Source of the DNA: Anthopleura xanthogrammica
Taxonomy: Eukaryota; Cnidaria; Anthozoa; Actiniaria; Actiniidae
DNA length: 64,000 bases
Direction of reading: 5' to 3'
NCBI GenBank assembly: GCA_964019055.1
Contig: OZ025211.1
Location: forward strand, 13,592,082 to 13,656,081
In this document: positions 13,935 through 23,437 of the stretch, in pieces
Layout of the letters: each line of letters begins with the position of its first letter
How positions within the stretch are numbered: the first letter of the stretch is position 1
Made by a program: the position numbers and the translations under genes
Notes under the pieces: model-generated
Seen by the model: the letters and a program-made list of their open reading frames with translations, nothing else
What the model was told of the DNA's origin: nothing
The model's database searches: none

Positions 13935-14914
13935 CACAGTACTCTTTTATAAACTGTCTATGGTCAACATTCAAGTGTCAACGGTAAATGGTCAATAATA
14001 AAAAATCAAAGGTCAAGGATCAACGGTCAACAGTCAACGGAACGGTTAACTGTCAATGGTCAACGGTCAACTTTCAACCATCAACGCTCAATGATTAATG
14101 ATCAATAATTTCTTATCAACAGACAACTACCAACAGTCAATAGTCAAGGGTTAACTGTCAACGATCAACAGTCAATGGTCAACGGTGGACAGTCATTTGT
14201 CAACAGTCAACAGCCAACAGCCAACAGTGACTATTGATCACTGATCATTGATAAAAGAGAACTGCGATCTTAGATCATTGGTCGTTGATGGTTTATAGTT
14301 GACCGTTGAAAGTTGACTGTTGACCATTGACTGTTTATAAAAGAGCACTGTGATCTTTGATCATTGATCATTGATAAAAGAGAACTGTGATCTTTGATCT
14401 TTGATCATTGACCATTGATCGTTGACCATTGACTGTTTATAAAATAGAACTGTGATCTTTGATCTTTGGTCATTGGTCATTGATGATAGATCGTTGAAAG
14501 TTGACCATTGACCGTTGAGTGTGGACTATTGATCGTTGTCTGTTGATAAAAGAGAACTGTGATCTTTGATCATTTATCATTGGTAATTGAACATTGATGA
14601 TTGTTCGTTGATGGTTGATGGTTGATCGTTGATGGTTGACCGTTCACTGTTCACCGTTGAGTGTGGACTATTGACCGTTGTCCATTGATTTTTGAACTTT
14701 GAATGTTGATTGCTGACCTTTGACCATTGATCGTCGACTGTTTATAAAAGAGAACTGTGATCTTTGATCGTTGATCGTTGATCATTGATAAAAGAGAACT
14801 GTGATCTTTGATCATTTGTCGTTGATCATTGGTCGTCATTAGAGAGATTCACAATGATAATGATCGAAATGTCATAATTGGGTAACATGTAGGAAAAAAT
14901 GATTACAAAAATTA
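13935..14914 (-). repeat. Right outer arm of the foldback element
   Basis: Reverse complement of 46-1015 with few mismatches, including the non-satellite terminus (TGATTACAAAAATTA at the end) and the orientation switch near 14235. Similarity this high between arms about 14 kb apart suggests recent arm homogenisation or recent origin. Confidence 0.85.
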
Positions 14915-15964
14915 ACGAATTAACTTATTAAAACAAAACCACGTAAGGGCTAATCAAATAATCAAGTAATTAACCTTAACTTAAGCAAAAAGACCACTTA
15001 TTAGTAGGTAAAAGAGTAAACTTAACGAATCAAAAGAATTTACAAAGTGGTCTCGTTGGATAGCAGCGTGAAAAGGATGCTGTCACAATAACGCGTGACC
15101 ATCTAGATACCAGAGGGGATAATAACAATGGGGATTTTGCACACCTTGCGTGACATTTCAAATATTGCTTCGCTGGTCCCGAAAATATCATATCTTGAAA
15201 GAGCATCCTAAAATTAGTAAATTTTGAAATTTTGAGGGAAATCAAATAAATACGAACGAAGTTATGAATTTTTAAAGATGACCTTTTCTATAAAGAAATG
15301 TATGGAAAATTGTCTTGGTGGGCAAGCTGTTGCCCACCACATACATGCTCTTTCCAGATATGATATTTTCGGGACCAGAAAAGCAATATTTGAAATGTCA
15401 CGCAAGGTGTGCAAAATCCCCATTGACATCCTTCCAACCCAACCACATTTACATAGCATTACGTAACCAATAATAAACGTGGCTCTATTGTTTTAATTTA
15501 AATTAAAAAACCACAGGGATTCCACGAAAACATAAAAACACTATTTGGAGGCAAATATTTCATTTAAACATAAATTTTCTGTGTTCTCTCCAAGAGTTAG
15601 TCTCATCGTGGGAGATTACACAGTATAAATTTACAGATTTTGGAGTAAAGGAATAAAACAAAAAAAAAGTTGTACGATATTGACATTATAATATTAATTA
15701 AAATAAAGGTAAACTACAAGGAAAGTATACGAGATAAATGTATATTAAGGAGGATAAAAGTAAGCAAATTGAAAAAGGCTCGCATTACAATAAAATTTGA
15801 GAATATACATTATTGAAATCTTTTTGTATCCAATATATAGTTTTGTACATATATAAACAACTTTCGGTCTTGTTCTAAACTGAGGTATGGAGAACTATGT
15901 AGAAAATAATGTACTTTATTTTTATCGGGAATTGGTTTATTCAAAAGCCGTGCGGAAAGTGATA
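14915..15964. other. AT-rich spacer, no gene
   Basis: No supported coding region. It contains the hairpin repeat at 15126-15425 and, near 14991/15037, a 9-bp inverted pair (AGACCACTT/AAGTGGTCT). The part after about 15500 may be the 3' untranslated region of the minus-strand LINE that ends near 15965. Confidence 0.5.
15126..15425. repeat. Short inverted repeat with 81-bp arms
   Basis: Arms 15126-15206 and 15345-15425 are reverse complements with three mismatches over 81 bp, separated by a 138-bp loop. The size suits a MITE remnant or a transcribed long hairpin. No target-site duplication was identified. The short ORFs on both strands here are products of the symmetry. Confidence 0.8.
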
Positions 15965-17067
15965 TCAAAGTTTGACGTTGAGCGGCATATCGAGAACGAA
16001 AAAATGAGAAATTGACTCAACAGATCCATCATTACAGTCACAGAGTGGTGACGATTTACACCAGCCGAAGTCTGGTGTGTAGTATAGATGCTTGTCTATT
16101 GAGAGAGGCATTATAAAGTCGATTATAAACAACACAGAATCTATCACAAAGTTTAGATTTAAACTCTTCACTTGAAACAGCAGTGCGCAGAGTTTTGTCC
16201 AATCTGCTCCATTCTGGGATGACATACGGTAAAAAAGATTTTTAAACCTATTTGTACGGTCTGGGATTAAAGAATAACCCTCATTGGATCTCAAAGAATA
16301 TCTGGATTTTTGACCTACTTTCAATGGAAGGAGCTTGGTAAGATATAGTGGAGTAATATGATTGACCATTTTGTAAAAGAGAGACAATTTGTGAAGGAGC
16401 CTTCTAGTTTTGAGATCCTCCCAACTCAGGTCATCTAAAAGCTTTAATTTGCTTGTGCCCTTCTGATGTAATGATAATATATGCTCCCTCCAGGAGAAAT
16501 TGTGTGAAAAGGTTAAACCAAGGTGCGTGTGAGAGCTGACCTCACCAATAGGAATGTCATTGAAGAAAAGAGTAGGATGAATTGGTTTTACACGCTTTAC
16601 TGAAAACGGAATAGCTTCAAATTTAGACGTATTCATCTTCATTAGCCAATTGTTACACTATTGATTTATGATGCTCAAGTCACTATTCAATGTTTCAGAG
16701 GATATTACGGTATCACCAACAATTTCAAACAGTGATGTATCGTCTGCATACAAAGAGCATCTAGACTTAATGATGTCACATATATCATTAATATAAATGA
16801 GAAAGAGCAAAGGCCCTAATACCGAGACTTGTGGTACCCCAGTGTCTACGCTAGACCTATTAGACATTGCCCCTCCATAACGACTTGCTGATGCCTATTG
16901 GAAAGGTAACTGCGGAACCAATTTAACATAGGATTTCTAACGCCGAAACTGTCTGGAGACTGGTAATTTATGGACTGGGGCAATTGATGTTGAGTCTCAT
17001 CTATCCCATGGAGTGGTATCAGGTTCAAAAATGTCTTTGCTTCAAAACAATAAAACGGTTCGAGCAA
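15965..17067 (-). pseudogene. LINE reverse transcriptase, 3' half (CR1/jockey-like), decayed
   Basis: Three minus-strand ORFs in different frames make one reverse transcriptase. 17067-16846 carries the pre-catalytic part with GVRNPMLNWFRSYLSNR. 16867-16658 carries GVPQVSVLGPLLFLIYIND and the catalytic CSLYADDTSLF. 16642-15965 carries the thumb and a C-terminal CDCNDGSVESISHF segment like the degenerate zinc-knuckle tail of jockey/CR1-type LINEs. Frameshifts separate the parts, and the Gly of the PQG motif is Val (PQV). The 5' half (endonuclease) is missing from the adjacent sequence. It acts by target-primed reverse transcription when intact; this copy is dead. Confidence 0.85.
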
Positions 17068-17324
17068 TTACGTTTTGTCACTGCATTTGAATACGATAGC
17101 CCGCCTGAACGATGAATCATTTCGACAAAGTTAATGAACTGAGTATAAACTTCGCAGAAACTTTGCTGCGTTGTCGAAAGATGTCGAAACGAAAATCACC
17201 AAGCAAAAGGCTCAAAACTCATAGGACGTTTCGTCTGAGGGCATGGTAACTAACGGTTGCATGAAAACGAGACCCAAAACTCGAATTGGCTGATGGGAGT
17301 AAGAAAAAAAGGCGGAGCAGACCG
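17068..17324. other. Spacer, no recognisable feature
   Basis: Unique-looking sequence between two retroelement remnants; no supported ORF or repeat seen. Confidence 0.4.
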
Positions 17325-18240
17325 CAGTATGTTATCACTCTCAATTCTAATGTGAGTGTTTCTGATGTTGCTGCATAATGATTTCAATGCAAAGGAATTG
17401 CTCGTAGTTCTAATTCATTAATATGATCGTTGGTTTCTTCAGCAGACCAGCGTCCACCTGTACATTTATTGTTCAACTCTGCCCCCAACCTTTTTTAGAT
17501 GCATCTGATCTAACAGTTAAATCCGGATTGGCTGGTAAAATTTTCTTTTCTACACTCATTATGTTTTTACACCACCATGTGAGATCTGATCTAGATGTTT
17601 CTCTAATAGTGCAAACTGCATCAAAATTTCCCGTGCTTCTTTTGAGGGCATTAAATTTTTCATTTTCTAGACTATGGTAGAAAAGAATGCCAATTGCAAC
17701 ACCTGCTGTGCTGGAAACCAGCAGGCCTATTACATGTGCAGGATCTCTGATTTTTACTTGAGATTTCCTCAATAATTTTTGACATTCTGATTGCAAATTG
17801 AGTGCCTTGAGTTATCCTTATTGTCATGGTGCGAGAGTTGATAATAAATCCAAGAAATTCTAATTCTTGGGTTGGCTGAAAAACAGACTTCTCTGGGTGT
17901 ATTATGAAGCCTAGCTTTTGAAAAAGAGAAGCTGTCTCTTTCACATTTTCTCAGCATTCAAGCTGAGATTCACCTAGAAGGTATGAATCATCTATGTATG
18001 GGACATTTATGTACCTTTTTTGCGAAGTTCAGCATATATAGGCTTAAGGAGCTTAGTAAATTTTCTAGGACATCATGCAAGTCCATTTGGGAAACATGAA
18101 TATTGAAATAATGCGTTTTTCCATTGAAAACGTAAGAATTGTTTTATGTTCCACTGCCACCGGAACTGAATAGTACGCATCTTTCAAATCAATGGAGGCC
18201 ATGTAACAGTTTGGCCTCATTAGCTATGTTACTGTGTTAA
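17325..18240 (-). pseudogene. DIRS-like reverse transcriptase-RNase H fragment
   Basis: On the minus strand a reverse transcriptase palm starts near 18230 with NCYMASIDLKDAYYSVPV. It continues with a shifted frame to a catalytic Y-I-D-D-S near 17985 and then EKSVFQPTQELEFLGF, typical of DIRS-type elements (tyrosine-recombinase retrotransposons). RNase H follows: LTVRSDASKKGWG near 17490, then the ELEL and ESDN acidic motifs down to about 17330. Several frameshifts and stops interrupt it. No tyrosine recombinase or split direct repeat is seen next to it, so it is a truncated internal fragment. It is distinct in sequence from the DIRS/Ngaro-like copy at 34470-40461. Confidence 0.8.
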
Positions 18241-18453
18241 CATAGTCTTTTCTGTTATTGAGCTGTCGTCTTTCCTCATAGTGGTCACCGTTTTCGCGCC
18301 ACTAGTTTTCTCTGTTGTTGTCGTCCCTTTAACTTGCCCGGAAACTTCGTTCCCAGTCTGAGATTGCTTTTTCTGTTTAGTTTTTGACTTCTGTGAAGGG
18401 ACTTTTGGTAAAGATGTGGAATTTTCTTCGATATTTGATATTTTGCCAGTCAC
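18229..18453 (-). CDS. Low-complexity Ser/Thr/Lys-rich ORF of unknown status
   Basis: A 74-codon ORF immediately upstream of the DIRS-like reverse transcriptase on the same strand, rich in K, Q, S and T (for example KSKTKQKKQSQTG). It could be the end of the element's first ORF or a chance ORF. Its frame differs from the reverse transcriptase frame, and no domain is visible. Confidence 0.2.
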   Translation of the reverse strand: MTGKISNIEENSTSLPKVPSQKSKTKQKKQSQTGNEVSGQVKGTTTTEKTSGAKTVTTMRKDDSSITEKTMLTQ

Positions 18454-18725
18454 AGCAACAACGCGCCGTACTTGATGGAATTAATAAATGAACCTCCACG
18501 AGGCTCAGGGAGGAATCTCAACGATTCTGTTCACTTAAATCGGGGGAAGGTTATTTTTTGCTTCTACGAAGCAAATTTTAGTATACGTATTTACAATACG
18601 ATTCGGTTTTTCCCCAATAAATGGCTCTTTGGCGTAAACACGACCTTCTACTTGCTGACAGTAGCATGCACTGAAGTTGCGCAGGCGCGTTGCTATCTCA
18701 CGTGATCCCTAAATGTGGTGACGTA
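18454..18725. other. Spacer, no recognisable feature
   Basis: Unique-looking stretch between two retroelement fragments; the short plus-strand ORF here has no recognisable domain. Confidence 0.35.
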
Positions 18726-18729
18726 GAAG

Positions 18730-19605
18730 AACTGCTCATTTAAATTATTGTAGTATTTATCTTTAGCTTCGCGAATCACTTTTTTATTGCTATTATGAAT
18801 TTTTATTTGCCACTTACGTTTTCGAATAGCAGAACGTACTAAGGAATTAAACTAGGGCTTGTCGCAAGGGCGAATAATTACAGTTTTCTCATGAACAAAG
18901 GAACAAATCGTATTGAAAACCTGATGAAACCACAAATTATATGTTTTGTCTATATTGCAATCAGAACTGGTAAATAGTTTAATCTTTAGCAATTCCTTAT
19001 TTAAACTACGCGTGTCGACATCAGAAAAATTCCAAATGTGCTTTTTAAATGCCTTTTTAAAGGTCTAACAAAAGAAATACTAAGTTTTGCATGAATATAA
19101 GAGTGGTCACAATTAGCCGGCGGACTAAAAGTTTCAGTGTCGACACAAGATCCTGGACAGTTAGTGACAACAAAGTCCAACAGCGATGCAGTGTTTTCAG
19201 TTATGTGAGTTGGCTCATTGATCATCTGATACAAGTTGTTAAAGTTAAGCCATTGAAGAAAACGCAGGCCAAAAGCAGAACTATTCAAAGCATTGTTCTG
19301 ATCATAGTGGGCATTGAAATCGCCCATTAATACTATTAGGTCTTGAGGTCTTTCTCTAATAATATCAAAAGAAGTTTGCAAACAGTCAAGGAAACCTGCA
19401 GTGTCTTCAATAGAATTCCCTGGAGGTCTGTAACAAACTCCACATAAGAGATTATGATTAGAAAGCTTTAGTTCAACCCAAAGCAATTCTATACTATTAT
19501 TTTCAAGATCACGTCTCCTTTTTACTGCTAAAGATTCATTAACATACGATGCGACACCCACTCCTCTCGCACCTACACGATCTCCTCAGATGATTTCATG
19601 ATATC
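18730..19605 (-). pseudogene. LINE apurinic-type endonuclease region
   Basis: The minus-strand frame from about 19600 reads GVGVASYVNESL, then GVCYRPPG, LMGDFNAH and CDHSYIHAKL. These are the family signatures of the exonuclease-endonuclease-phosphatase domain of CR1/L2-type LINEs, with the Asp of GDFN and the His of CDHS preserved. After about 19040 the frame shifts and continues through the linker (KTVIIRPCDKP, an in-frame TAG where Trp is usual, then AIRKRKWQ and REAKDKYY) to about 18730. Reverse transcriptase is absent on this side. The 5' end abuts the foldback satellite block at about 19606. Confidence 0.85.
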
Positions 19606-21775
19606 ATTTATCATTGGTAATTGAACATTGATGATTGATCGTTGATGGTTGATGGTTGACCGTTGAAAGTTGACCATTGACAGTTGTCCGTTGATCGTTG
19701 ATTTTTGAACTTTGATTGTTGACCTTTGGCCGTTGATCGTCGACTGTTTATAAAAGATAACTCTGATCTTTGATCGTTGATCATTGATAATGATCAGTGA
19801 TCAATGGTTACTGTTGGCTGTTGACTGTTGACAAATGACTGTCCACCGTTGACCATTGACTGTTGATCGTTGACAGTTAACCCTTGACTATTGACTGTTG
19901 GTAGTTGACTGTTGATAAGAAATTATTGATCATTGATCATTGAGCGTTGATGGTTGAAAGTTGACCGTTGACCATTGACAGTTAACCGTTGATCGTTGAT
20001 TTTTGAACTTTGATTGTTGACCTTTGGCCGTTGATCGTCGACTGTTTATAAAAGATAACTCTGATCTTTGATCGTTGATCATTGATAAAAGAGAACAGTG
20101 ATCTTTGATCATTCGTTGTTGATGGTTGATAGTTGAATAATTTTATTTGCACCTCAATTTAAATATACAATTAAATTACAAAATATTTCCTTACATAATG
20201 GTGCGAGCCAACTGGATTAACTTAACAGCTATACAAAGCCAGTTGGCTAACATCTTTTATATTTTTTCAGTTTATCATTTATCAAAATTTACATCTACAA
20301 TAACAAAATAGTGAAGGAATGAAATAATATTATCTATACATTATTTGGTTTTGTAAGGATAGGCAAATTAGGATAAATAGAATAAACAAATTAGGATAAG
20401 TAGAATAATATAAAGTATATATGAAGGAGGAAATTTCTATTTTATATTATTGTAAGTTTCAGTAATTGCATTTTCTAGTAAATCTTTAAATTTCGAAATG
20501 CTGGAGGCCTTTTTTATTTTCTCATCTACTGAATTCCAAGCCTTAGCACCAGCAAATCTAATATTAAATTTACCATAATTCGTCCGAACTTTGGGAAGAG
20601 AAAATGACGATATTGAGGCAAGTCTGGTTCTGTAGTTATGTCTTTCACTTATGAGTTCAAAGAAGTTGTGAAATATTTTAGGTAGGTTTCCCGTATTAAA
20701 GTTATAGACAAAAGAGGCATTGTGATGAAAGATGAGATCATGAAATTTGACTGTTTATAAAAGAGAACTGTGATCTTTGATCATTGATCACTGATCGTTG
20801 ACCAGTGTTCGTTGATCATTGATCGTTGATCATTGACTTATGTTGACTGTTTATAAATCTTTGATCTTTGACCGTTGAAAGTTGAAAAATGACTGTTGAA
20901 CGTTGACCATTGACTGTTTATAAAAGAGATCTGTGATCTTTGATAATTTATCATGGATCATTGTTCGTTGATCATTGAAAGTTGATCATTGAAAGTTGAC
21001 CGTTGAGTGTGGACTATTGACTGTTGACCATTGATAGAAGAGAACTGTGATCTTTGATCATTGATCGTTGATAGTTGACCGTTGCAAGTTGACCATTGAG
21101 TGTAGACTATTGACCATTGACCGGTGATTCTTGATTGTTGACCGTTGATCGTTCACTGTTGATTGTTTCAGTTTATAAAAGAGAACTGTGATCTTTGATC
21201 ATTGAAAGTTGACCGTGGACCATTGACTGTTGATCGTAGACTGTTGATTGTTGATCTATGAAAGTTGACCGTTGAGTGTGGAGTATTGACTGTTGACCAT
21301 TGATAAAAGAGAAATGTGATCTTTGATCATTGATCGTTGATCGTGACCAACGACCAATGATCAATCTTCAAAGATCACAGTTCTCTTTTTATCAACGGTC
21401 AACAGTCAATAGTCCACACTCACCGGTCAATGGTCAACTGTCAACTTTCAACAATCAACAATCAACGATCAACAATGAATGATCAAAGATCACAGTTCTC
21501 TTTTATCAACAATCAACGATCAACGATCCATGATCAATGACCAATGATCAATGATCAAAGATCACAGTTCTCTTTTATAAACAGTCAACGATCAATGGTC
21601 AACGATCAGTGATCAAAGTTCTCTTTTATAAACAGTCGACGATCAACTGTCAAAGGTCAACATTCAGCAGTCAAAGTTCAACAATCACTGATCAACGGTC
21701 AATGGTCCACACTCAACAGTCAACGGTCAATGATCAACCATCAATGATCAACGATCAATCATCATTGTAATTGGG
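19606..21775. mobile_element. Second, smaller foldback satellite block
   Basis: Same heptamer satellite and same module (AGATCACAGTTCTCTTTTAT, here mostly inverted) as the outer arms of the giant element. Orientation is GTTGATC from 19606 to about 21345 and GATCAAC from about 21350 to 21775, so it folds on itself. Segments 19800-19960 closely resemble the arm sequence at 710-870. It is interrupted by a LINE 3' end at 20137-20752. No core satellite is present. Confidence 0.75.
20137..20752 (-). pseudogene. LINE reverse transcriptase C-terminus and 3' end inserted in satellite
   Basis: The minus-strand frame is open from the satellite junction (about 20752) to a TAG at 20437-20439. It ends with the C-terminal signature of CR1/L2-like LINE proteins: ERHNYRTR, then NYGKFNIRFAGAKAWNS, then a KFKDLL helix. 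The remaining 300 bp to about 20137 is AT-rich 3' untranslated sequence. The fragment is strongly 5'-truncated, as usual for target-primed reverse transcription. The coding stretch has no stop or frameshift, so the insertion into the satellite may be fairly recent. Confidence 0.75.
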
Positions 21776-22334
21776 TCATGTGACCTAGAACCATATTAAA
21801 ATAATGAAAAATTCTTCATGTATTATTTCGACACTAATAATACAGATTTTTTTAAGGTATAAAACTAGTTTTACACACACACAAATAAAATGAGGATAAC
21901 ACGAAATCAAAGAAAGCATGAAAGCGAGGATAGCATGAAAGCGAGAGTGAGGACAGTATGAAATCGAGGTAAATTTTGGCAGCCATTTTGTTTTATAGTT
22001 AAACCAAAAGCATTTGCAGCTAAAATAGAGAAGACTCGTACAAAATTTGGAAACAAAAGTTAACATTAAGAATTGAGTAAAGTAAGACAATTATTTATTG
22101 TCAAGACAATTCAAGGTAAGTTATTGCAGACGCTTAAAACTTGACCACTTAAGTAGTCAAGTTGTTATCTCATCTAGTTTAGTTATATCTACAGGCTTTT
22201 GTTTTGCTATTTATGCTCTCACACATAAGTAAAAGTATTTAGGTTAAAAAGCTTACAATTAAAAGAAAGAGAGAATTTTAAATTTATGTTTATACCCTTG
22301 ATGACCTTGTTTTAGAGTCAAACATATGGAATGA
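21776..22334. other. AT-rich upstream region, no gene
   Basis: No supported ORF. It precedes the plus-strand multicopy gene beginning at 22335 and could hold its promoter, but no clear motif was found. Confidence 0.35.
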
Positions 22335-22966
22335 ATGACAGCTTCTGTCACACTCAGCCCTCTGAAAGAAGAAGTCAATAATGCTGACGAAACCGACTGG
22401 AGCAAATGTATAATTTGCCAAGTAGGCAAGTTTCCAAAAAAGAAGTTTGTCCTTTCAAAAGGCAAAAATGCAGTTATTTCCAGGGTTCTAGATTGTGCTG
22501 GTATTAGGCATAAATGTGAAGGAAATGCTTACAAAGGGTGCCCTAGAATAGAGAAAAGTTTGAAGGAAAAGGGAAGTCAAGATGTGTTGTGGCACAGGCA
22601 ATGCTACAGCGAATTTACAAACAACGAACACATTGAGCGTTTACAAAAACGAGAATCAAGTAGAAAATCAGAAGAAAAGGTCCCTGAATTCGCCGTAAGA
22701 AGGTCATCTTTGGAACCCATTGACTGGGAAAAATGTATGTTTTGTCAAGAGATACTAACAAGCAAGCCTTAAACCAGATACAGACCTTCGAAACATCCGA
22801 AAAGATACTAAGGCAAGCAGTTTTCGATAAGGAGTTGAGTTGCAGACTAGCTGGAGTTACTGACTTGATAACGTCAGAGGGAAAATATCATCTATTAACA
22901 GTGCTATTAACGTTTTCAAAAAAGCACATGTTATGAAGGCCAACGTGCCTATCGTCATGAATAGTT
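22335..22966 (+). pseudogene. Multicopy cysteine-rich ORF family, N-terminal part
   Basis: The ORF starts at 22335 and carries two related Cys pairs, KCIICQ (about residue 24) and KCMFCQ (about residue 134), plus KCEGNAYKGCP and LWHRQCY, suggesting zinc-binding modules. A frameshift near 22740-22765 separates it from the continuation CRLAGVTDLITSEGKYHL. I recognise the architecture as a repetitive ORF family of cnidarian genomes but cannot name a function. The gene continues after the LTR-like insert (22967-23309) and the Harbinger-like transposon (23438-25250) at 25255. Confidence 0.6.
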
Positions 22967-23309
22967 TTGTTAGAAGATTCTAGAAGATCCTATTTTGTTT
23001 TCACAAGCCAGTAGTTGGTTTTAGAAAGTTCTATCTTGTTAGACTTCGTCGGGAATGTTCTAGAAAGACTATAAGTTTCGTTGTTCCAGAAGTCTATAAA
23101 TAGAGCATGATGTAATATTAGAAAATACTGGAATGTTCTGGACGGTCTGCCAGGCAGGCTATGAGACATTTAAGTAGAACTAAGTCATAATTAAGATTAG
23201 GTTAAGAGTCCTAAGTTGTATCTAGCCAGTTTTTTTTAAGGATATTAAAGTAGTTTTCACAGCAGTTTGCTGGGTCTACGTGTTTCTCTTGTTACTCGCA
23301 CGTAACACA
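22967..23309 (+). repeat. Possible solo LTR
   Basis: A ~340-bp stretch beginning TGTTAGAAGATTCTAGAAG and ending CGTAACA, with a TATA-like CTATAAATAG near 23095 about 130 bp into it. This resembles a copia-type long terminal repeat (TGTT...AACA). It sits between two parts of the same decayed ORF. No clear 5-bp target-site duplication was found and no second copy is in the window, so an intron or an unrelated insertion remains possible. Confidence 0.4.
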
Positions 23310-23437
23310 CACAGAAGATCTAGCAGGATGATAAAGAAATTGATGCTAATTATGAATGTTTCAAAGAAGTTATGAGATTGCTCAAAAGGAGGCTGTCTAA
23401 AGGACACATCTACTCTGCTAAGGCCCTATGGACTTAT
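23310..23437 (+). pseudogene. Multicopy ORF family, middle segment
   Basis: Open frame with EIDANYECFKEVMRLLKRR and then HIYSAKALWTY, stopping exactly at the TTAT target site of the Harbinger-like element. The same frame resumes after the element at 25255. The link to 22335-22966 is inferred from strand, order and family resemblance. Confidence 0.55.

Larger units (their letters stand above)
46..14914. mobile_element. Giant foldback (inverted-repeat) satellite element
   Basis: The first bases from 46 are the reverse complement of the bases ending at 14914. The two outer arms stay collinear for about 970 bp with only scattered mismatches. Inside, the blocks are mirrored: 7-bp satellite, AT-rich array and ~143-bp satellite on the left, then ~143-bp satellite, AT-rich array and 7-bp satellite on the right, in opposite orientation. 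The orientation switch of the core lies near 5100, so the right half (about 9.8 kb) is longer than the left (about 5 kb) through tandem amplification. No transposase is seen. This layout resembles foldback elements such as Drosophila FB and Galileo, which have long satellite-like inverted repeats; kinship is inference. No target-site duplication was found in the flanks. Confidence 0.8.

Noticed and set aside
46..14914. Maverick/Polinton-type large transposon
   Set aside because: No polymerase, integrase, ATPase or capsid-like ORF is present anywhere in the block.
15262..15466. Overlapping short ORFs on both strands
   Set aside because: They lie in the near-perfect inverted repeat 15126-15425, which produces paired ORFs by symmetry.
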